From: Coniella vitis
Taxonomy: Eukaryota > Ascomycota > Sordariomycetes > Diaporthales > Schizoparmaceae
Assembly (NCBI GenBank): GCA_011317545.1
Contig: WUJK01000008.1
Location: 620,001 to 684,000 of the forward strand
DNA: 64,000 nucleotides
Reading direction: 5' to 3'
The position numbers and the translations under genes are program-made. Below, in pieces: positions 57,026-64,000 of the stretch (positions within the stretch are counted from its first letter, which is position 1; each line of letters starts with the position of its first letter). Under the pieces are notes generated by a model that saw nothing but the letters and a program-made list of their open reading frames with translations, did not search any database and was not told where the DNA came from.

Positions 57026-59981
57026 AGACTCCTACTATGGTATATACAGAGCAAGTAGAGTGCTCTACCGTTCACAGTAGATTGTCACGGTCGCGCGTCT
57101 GTTTTGTCCACACACGATCGGGATCTTGAAGTGGATTGCTTACTTAAGCCTGGTACGTCCTAGAAAAAAAGAAACAGATCGATTCAGCTGGAAGACGAAA
57201 GATCGCTGTGCAGCACTGACAATCGATGAAGCCGCGAGTGAGTTCGTTCCTTCCGTCCATCTTTGGGGCCAACCCCAGACCTTGCTCAGAACGGTACCTA
57301 CCTAGTCAGCTAGTCTATCGGGGCGTGGGGTCCCTTGCCTGCCTGCCTGCCCTGATTACTTCTCATAGTACATAGTACAAAGTAGTTAGAGTACCGTCTA
57401 AGCACAATGTAACCAAGGAGCTGTCAGGCCTGCTTTCAGGCAAGCCTGGCAAGCTACTATCATCATGGAATTAACCCTGCGAGAACCCTTGATGAGCATA
57501 ATCGCTGCACGTCGTATCCAGCGGCCCTCAGGCGTCTTGAGGGAGATATGCAAGTACAAAGTAGCGACGGAACTGACTGGCTCTCGGTCGGCATACCGCC
57601 TCTGTGTAAGCCCTTCTGGCCGTTCTTTTAGTGGGGTTCTGCCAGTTCTGCCCCACCTGCGTGATAGCCTATCATCTTATCTTATTTTGGTGAGGGCCCT
57701 GGCCGACCACTCAAGCCGAGCCAAGGCATCTCATCTGAAATGGCTTCTACCAGCTTCCATCCTTCGTCAACCTCACGACTCGGTACTCCCAGTGTCGATT
57801 CTCTTCAAAGATTTTCACACAAGACGACACGCGCCATCCGATCTGGCCCCGGAGAGGGAGAGAACAATCAGAAACACGTGAATGTTGAAGACGCTCTCTC
57901 ATTCTGAACGTACTACACTAGTGCTCAAACTATGCCAAGAGTACTTCTACCTGCCAGTCTCTTCAACGCTGCGGATTTGTCCGCCTGCAGCATCCAATTG
58001 CCAATCGCCCTTCCCACGTGCTTCATCAAGTACTCACGTACATATGCATCCTTGATATCGGATTCCCAAGGACGATCTTGGTTCCAGCTGAAAGGCTGCG
58101 ACTTGCACTTGCCACGAGGCCAGCTCATGTCGCTTTCCCGTAGCTGGGCGGTTCGAATGCTTGTTTCCCAAGTCTAATTTTTTCGGGGCGGGCCGTGGAC
58201 TCTCCTACTCACGTACTGCGTATGTACAAGGTTGACCTGACCGAGGCAGAAAGCTTCTAACAGCCTCAAGTACTTGTGCTGTAGACCCTGGATTCTCTGA
58301 TCGACACGTATGCACCTTTGAACTCCATATGCCTACCCAGGTCCTCGGGACCGTCACATGCGTTCCTCTGACAGGCCCTTGAAGAAGGATAACGTAGGCC
58401 AGTACTAGCTCAACTCGTACTATGTATGATAAGAGCCGTCTGCCACGAGGGAGAGGGTATACTACTATGTACATATACACCTGTATCAGGGCTGCTTCGG
58501 ACACCCTCTTCCTTCCCACATGGCTGTCGACTGCTCGTTCCACATGTGTGCTATGGCGAAATGCAATCGCACAAGTATCTCATGCTTAACGTCTCTTGTC
58601 CAAGTTGCTATCGCCTGCTCCTTGGCAACGTTTGCGATCTTGGCATCCGGATACCACTACCGAAGTCTATTTACAGGACATGAATCTCTGGGCGTACGCA
58701 CATCATGCGGGTAGGGCTGGAACTGACAGCGGGTAATACTACACTCATGTACCGTGGACCGTGGATTGCCAAGCAATCATACTGCCTGGGCATCCATACT
58801 TTGATTGGAGGCTACCATGTATAGGGAGGGAGTCGAGTCGCCGTGACAGTGATATCTGGCGCCGCCGAAGTCGATATCCAGACCACTGCTTTTGTAGTCT
58901 TTCTTGCCTCAACGTGGAATACTGTCAAGGATGAGAGGAAAAGACACATAGTTGTATTAATTTATTGACTTGTTCACGTCTTGACATCCCGCTCATTGCA
59001 GCGTACCATGGTGAGCCGACCAAGTACTATTCAACAGTGACGGATGAGAACTCTGCAGCCATCAAACCTGATATTGGAAGCCACGCCTTCGAGAGCCCTC
59101 CTTGCTTGCTTGCTTCCTTCCTTTTCCGAAAACGAACAGTATGCTGAGTTGCAGCATAACTGGCCAGGTTCGGCTGTCAGTAACTCACGGCAATACACAA
59201 GTGCATTGGCAACACCATCGTAGGGAAGTTGCGTTCGCAGTTCACAACAGCTTCCCAAAACGGCAACATCAACGCCTCATGCTCTCCCGTTCCCGAACTA
59301 GGAAGCACTCTCAAAGCTGCTCATAAAACGCTTCGTTTACTCACCTCAACTCTGCCACATCACCTCAAAACCCAACATTCTACTGACTCTCAACCAACCC
59401 ACAAATTGACAATCCTTTCTTCACCTCCTTTTACTATCACTTGAACCTTCCATGAAAATACACAATCATCTACAGAGCCCATTTCACAAGTCAGACTATT
59501 CCCAAGCTCAACCTCGACCTTCCCCCTTCCGGATCAGCATATGAGCCCATGTCCCTTCGCCTCTCTATTATCTCAAAACTTGACCTAACTTGCTTCTACG
59601 CAGACTCTCCACTTCTTACGAGAGGCTTGGACTGTTCGCTTGCTGGCCTCTTGCCGAAATCGTTTACTCAAGACTCAAGCCTGCCTTCCTGAGCCTTCAC
59701 TCTACGGCTTTCTTACTTTTCCAAGCTCTCTTTACAATCTCAAGTCTCCTTACTGCTGCAAGACCGCGGTTCTTCCTTCAAACAATCTTCAGGTGTGATT
59801 CCCGCTCTTTCTCTTTCTCTGCACGCACAACTCCACATCGTCAAACAAGCACTTGACTTCCTCATTCGCCCAGATCACCTGCATCTCATGCTCGAGCAGA
59901 GTCTGATCTCGAAACAACCTACAGCTACAGGGTCTTGAGACCATCAAAGCTGCAATCGGCAACTCACTGGCTTCTTTCTGG

Positions 59982-60787
59982 GTAAGTCTGCCTTCTGCTT
60001 CTGTCTATTCCTGCCATTCTTGTTATTGGCGATCTGAAGGATACTCACAGTAGGTCTCTTGCTTCAAGTCTCACTTGCTCTTCTTGGAAAAACCGCCCCA
60101 TGCCACTCCCCTCTTTCCTAGCTTGGCACAAATGAACTCACTTTTTGCTCGTTCAAATAGTGACGGTATTCACTATCTTTGACCATCTTCCTTGCACATA
60201 TCTACTCCGTCTCCTCATTTAAAGCGAGCCGACCCTGTTCTCACGTGAGTTTCCCTACTTTCTCGTTGTCATCTCGACTCCATTCTCCTTTCCTGCCATA
60301 AGTTCTACAAGCTTCACTGAATTTACACGCCCCTACAACTGCGATATACAAATCTCCCTCATCTCACAGGACGAGTATCTGGCTGGTGAGCTTATCTGCA
60401 TCTTCATGAGCTACTTGTTCGTCCTCTCTGTGGATATTTACTGTCGTGTCCATTGCATTTCCTCTTCACACATAACCAAACATATTGCCGCCGCTCGTAC
60501 AGTTCCCACTTTGGAAGTCGCTATCAACACAATAGAAGATTGCACACAGGACCTCAAAATCGAACTCGAAGGCTTCCTTGGCACTCGTTTACAGAGATTT
60601 CCTTCACCACCGAATATTACGCTACTTGCATTCAGTATTCTTGTCGTTCCATTTCCAACTTTTACTTCTTCTGCCCCGAGAATTTAATACCACCCTCAAT
60701 GAACAAGACCAACTCTGTTTTCCTTTTCTATTTATGACTTGCTACTGCCATCTTTCAACTCTACTAACACATTCAACACCATCACAG
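59982..60787 (+). other. Candidate introns in the 5' leader of the 60923 gene
   Basis: Good donor-like sites are GTAAGT at 59982, GTGAGT at 60245 and GTGAGC at 60386. Acceptor-like CACAG sites end near 60050, at 60369 and at 60787. The DNA between is T/C-rich without a long frame. These could be two or three leader introns. Confidence 0.35.
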
Positions 60788-60922
60788 GTCACACAGCCAT
60801 AGACGTCTCTGTTCTCGTATCAGAGTGGTGTCAACTCAAATACGGAAACCAGTGGTACAGTAGTTGGTGAAGTCAAAACCTCTGCCATTGTTCAAACCTG
60901 GCCAAAGGCTTGAGCTGCCATC

Positions 60923-63490
60923 ATGGAATTTGACCATGTCCCTGCACGTCAATGCTCGCCTGCCGAAAGCGAGTCTATGTTCGTAGACCAAAATCACCCG
61001 CAATACGAGCCGCCCAACTACCAATACCTTGAGGAACCCAGTGACTTCCCTCAGCTTAGCGTTGAGCATGAAGGCGATGGCGCAAAACATTCTGCGGGCT
61101 CAGACACTGATAGCAATGGCTATGTGAACGCCAACGACACAGAACCGGCAGGAAGTGCTCCAGAGTTTCAAGCTCAAGCCGGGGAAGCTTGTGAAGAGCA
61201 CAATGATGTGGATGACAGTAGCGAGAGAGTCCACAAGGAGGAAGACGGCGAGGAAGAAGATGGCGAGGAAGAAGACGGCGAGGAAGACGTTTACGAGGAA
61301 GACGAGCCAGTGAATCTGGATGGCATGGCAGGACAGAGCCAAAGCATGGCTGACTTGCCCGAAAACGACGGGCACAAAACGTCCAGGGCTTCCTATGATG
61401 ATCAAAACAAGACTATCGAAGCCCAGACTGAAAAGATCAACGCGCTCAGAATATTTGCGAACACACAGAAGCGTATAAACGAAAGCAAAGTCAAGACCAT
61501 CATCGCCCAACGTGATGAGATCAAAAAGTTGAAGAATATCATCAAAGAATTGAAATCAGAACTGGCTAGCCTCAAAGCCGGCGGACGCAAGAAACTTAGC
61601 AGAACGAACCCTCCCCAGCTGCGAAGCACCGCGAGCAGATCCTATTCTTGGCCGCACGCCTTGCAGACTCACCTTGTTCAAGCTAAGGGCGACATGAAAT
61701 CCTGGCCAACAGTTTGGAAGCTATGCTATGAAGAGGAGAACATGTCAAGCACTCTTCAGATGCACCCTTGTGTTCAACTTGTGCCACGGGAACACAGCAA
61801 TGCAGCACTCACAAGTGCTGCCTACGGCTGTGAGCCGGTTCCATCCGAACAAGAAACTCAAAATCGACCAGCAAGTGGATTTGCAAGTTCTTTTGACAAG
61901 CTCCCTGTCGAAATCCTGATCAAAGTTCTTACGGAGCTCTTGGCCTTTGAAGGATGTCTTATCCATGCATTCAGTCGCCTGGATCCCTACCAAGAACCGG
62001 ATTCGTGGGACAGTGTAAAGGACCTGAAGAGCTCCGGAATGCCAGGTCGATTCTTCATCTCTGAAGCGAAGCGGGCTCGGATCTCTTTGACGCACGACAC
62101 CATACTCGCTCGAACTCTGCTAGCTCCCTTGGCTGTGAATCGGAAATGGTGTTTCTATGGGTGCTCGATATTTTATTCGAAGAACACGTTTGCATTCAGC
62201 TCATTCGGCGAGCTCGACCGATTCGCCAACGGAATCAGCTGCGCACGCCTTCAACGAATCACCAAAGTCGAATTGCATTGGATGGGCGGCAAATCCCAAG
62301 CAACTGTGACAAATAGACTCAATGAGAGAGCGAGGCCCGTGGCCTGGCTGCGTGAAATGAGGCGGCTCCAAACGCTTGTTGTCTTTGTGTAAGTTGTATC
62401 TGACCCGAAAGCTTGCATCCAATTAACACGAAACGATAGCGATGAGTCCAGCAGGTCGGTGGTCCGCCGAAACGACGAAATACCCGACATCCGACTTCAA
62501 GAGAAGAAGTACACAACGGGGCAGCCCAACGCAAGAGAAACTCGGGCCCTGAGACACTGCCACGGCTGGGATTTTCTTCATAGTTTGCGTGGCCTGAAGA
62601 GCCTCAAACTGTACGATAGCACCAAATATTTGAAATCCTTCGATCGCATGAAGAGTGGTGTGAGAGACCAATCTGCGGAAATTGATCTCAACAGAACGGC
62701 ATGCATGAATCTTATGCCAACCCACGCCCAATTCGCCAGAATCGAAAATCTCGGTGCCCTATTTCCCTGCAAAGAGAATACTTGGGTTCCGAGAGCTACT
62801 GATTACAAGTTTGCAAAAGGCATTGAAAATGGCCGCGACATCGGATACTCGCCCAAGGAGAATGACCTGGACAAGGACGTTAAGGTCGAAGAAATGCGAC
62901 CGATCATGGTTGGAGAACCTAAGAACCGAAGATACAATCTATTACCACAGAGTCGCGCAAGTGAGGAAGTTGCCGTTGTTTCGGATGACGATGATGCAGA
63001 ATCCGACGCAGAATCCGACGCAGAAGACCCTGCCTCTGGTGAGCGTGATACGGGCTTTGATAATCAGACCAACCAAACCAAGCTTCGCACGCCATCGTTG
63101 GCAGCCTCTCCTCCGTCTGCCCGTCATTCTGAGCGCGCAAGTACACTTGCGGCAGCTTTGGACCAATCTCTTGCGGCAGCTGCTGGGTCTCAGTCCGTTG
63201 GAAACCCTAGGACTCCCATTCTCATTGACGACGACGACGATGAAGATGAATATGCGAGAGATAATCTGAGTAGTCGGAAAGCAAATTTCCGAAAACAGGT
63301 ACAGGGTCGGCCAGACGTACTCTACCGAACTGGACCTTACCGGACTGGATCTGCCAGTCCCGTGCCCGAACGAGGCAATAAACGAGAGCGAGACAGCAGC
63401 GTGTGTGGCAGTGAACCAGGTGGACCGCGCAAACGAAAGCTCAAGACATTCACATATGGCCCTCACCATGACTGGAAGAGCGGTTGGTGA
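60923..63490 (+). CDS. F-box-like coiled-coil protein of unknown function
   Basis: Exons 60923-62388 and 62440-63490 (GTAAGT...GATAG, phase 2) encode 838 residues. The N-terminal 150 residues are acidic, with a Glu/Asp-Gly repeat (EEEDGEEEDGEED, bases 61246-61290). A strong coiled coil follows at about residues 155-220 (IEAQTEKINALRIFANTQKR, QRDEIKKLKNIIKELKSEL). FDKLPVEILIKVLTELLAFE (about 322-341) has the sequence pattern of the first F-box helices, and the following region includes LLAPLAVNRKWCFYGCSIFY, as in fungal F-box/leucine-rich-type proteins. The C-terminal part is Ser/Asp-rich, contains a short repeat (ESDAESDAED) and a basic patch RKRKLKTFTYG, suggestive of a nuclear protein. The F-box call is by pattern only. 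Confidence 0.72.
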
Positions 63491-64000
63491 TGGACGCGAC
63501 TGTCAGCATGCCTTGGTGCCCTTTTTTTTTTTTTTCTCCTTCCTTTCTTGTCGGCTTTAGACACGTGGAAGCAGTCAAAACAGAGGCCATATTCATCAAA
63601 TGGTCTTCATATGCTCGATTTCACCAAAGAGTTTTCAGTCCATCTCACTATCAATCGTTTTCAGTAAGACTTGAGATGGCAAGTGGAGGAGGAACCGATC
63701 GATCATCATCATCTTGAACGCAAGCTAAGACGCCTTGAAGCGCGAAATCTTGAATCCATGGCGGCTCGCGACGCTGGATTATCAGACTTTTTCTTGCTTT
63801 TCATTCTTGCTTTTTTTTTTTTTTTCCCTTCTCCTTCTCTCCCTCGGCCATCGCTGCTTACGATTTGAACATACGGAGTTGGTTTAGGGAGGTGGAGATA
63901 GACTGTTGAATTTGCCAAACTTTTCGGCATGATAGAAATATTCGGGGTTTCTTGGACAGGAGTTTGGCTGGTTCACTTGAGCAACTATTTGATTTTCTTT
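63491..64000. other. 3' region of the last gene to window end
   Basis: Contains T-rich runs at 63523-63536 and 63811-63827 and no supported gene. Confidence 0.5.

Larger units (their letters stand above)
56019..60922. other. 4.9-kb gene-poor region ending in a probable spliced leader
   Basis: From 56019 to about 59000 I see no protein-like frame. GTAC/TACATAGTAC motifs recur at 56255-56290, 56985-57030, 57363-57380, 58405-58470 and 59022-59030, and a CTGC tetranucleotide run lies at 57338-57352. From about 59300 the plus strand turns C/T-rich and shows several GTRAGT and CACAG sites, consistent with a long spliced 5' leader of the gene at 60923. Confidence 0.5.

Noticed and set aside
58141..58170. 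GGTTCGAATGC resembling a tRNA B box
   Set aside because: Flanks do not pair as a T-stem and no A box with a stem lies upstream.

Overview
The window is a stretch of nuclear chromosome from a filamentous ascomycete (Pezizomycotina). The evidence is dense genes on both strands, short spliceosomal introns (mostly 45-120 bp, GTRNGT...YAG), pyrimidine-rich leaders, a Zn2Cys6 regulator with a fungal-specific domain, a fungal-type ICP55, Bfr2, Pex11 and a type III polyketide synthase. Gene content and intron style suggest Sordariomycetes, perhaps Hypocreales, but that is inference. I saw no tRNA, rRNA, CRISPR array or intact transposon.

Layout. 0-17 kb: an ACMSD-type decarboxylase cut by the left edge, a six-cysteine secreted protein, a D-galactonate dehydratase, an aldo/keto reductase, a probable decayed gene, a small two-helix membrane protein, a 13-exon serine carboxypeptidase and a BAHD-type acyltransferase whose frame appears broken twice. 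17-28 kb: an M3 oligopeptidase, two large fungal proteins of unknown function facing away from each other, and a Zn2Cys6 regulator. 28-42 kb: an MFSD5-type transporter, an FAD monooxygenase, an SREBP-type bHLH factor with two poly-Q tracts, mitochondrial aminopeptidase ICP55 and an unusually long intron-less P450. 42-50 kb is a housekeeping block: fructose-1,6-bisphosphatase, PEX11, IND1 and BFR2. 50-56 kb: a small membrane protein, a type III polyketide synthase and a GIT1-like transporter. 56-61 kb is gene-poor and rich in a GTAC/TACATAGTAC motif. It ends in the leader of an 838-residue F-box-like coiled-coil protein that fills the window to 63.5 kb.

How genes may work together. The dehydratase and aldo/keto reductase (4.5-8.1 kb, same strand) could sit in one sugar-acid route. 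FBP1 and PEX11 are divergent from a shared 1.76-kb promoter region; both are typically needed on fatty-acid or C2 carbon sources. The type III PKS, its divergent small membrane protein and the transporter downstream are a possible minimal metabolite locus. The acyltransferase, FAD monooxygenase and P450 are tailoring-type enzymes but are spread over 25 kb among unrelated genes, so I do not call a classical cluster. In-frame simple repeats (poly-D, poly-S, poly-Q, poly-T) are common in the coding regions. Exon boundaries were assigned by hand from reading frame, splice consensus and family expectation. Nearly all give a consistent phase, and total lengths fit the families.
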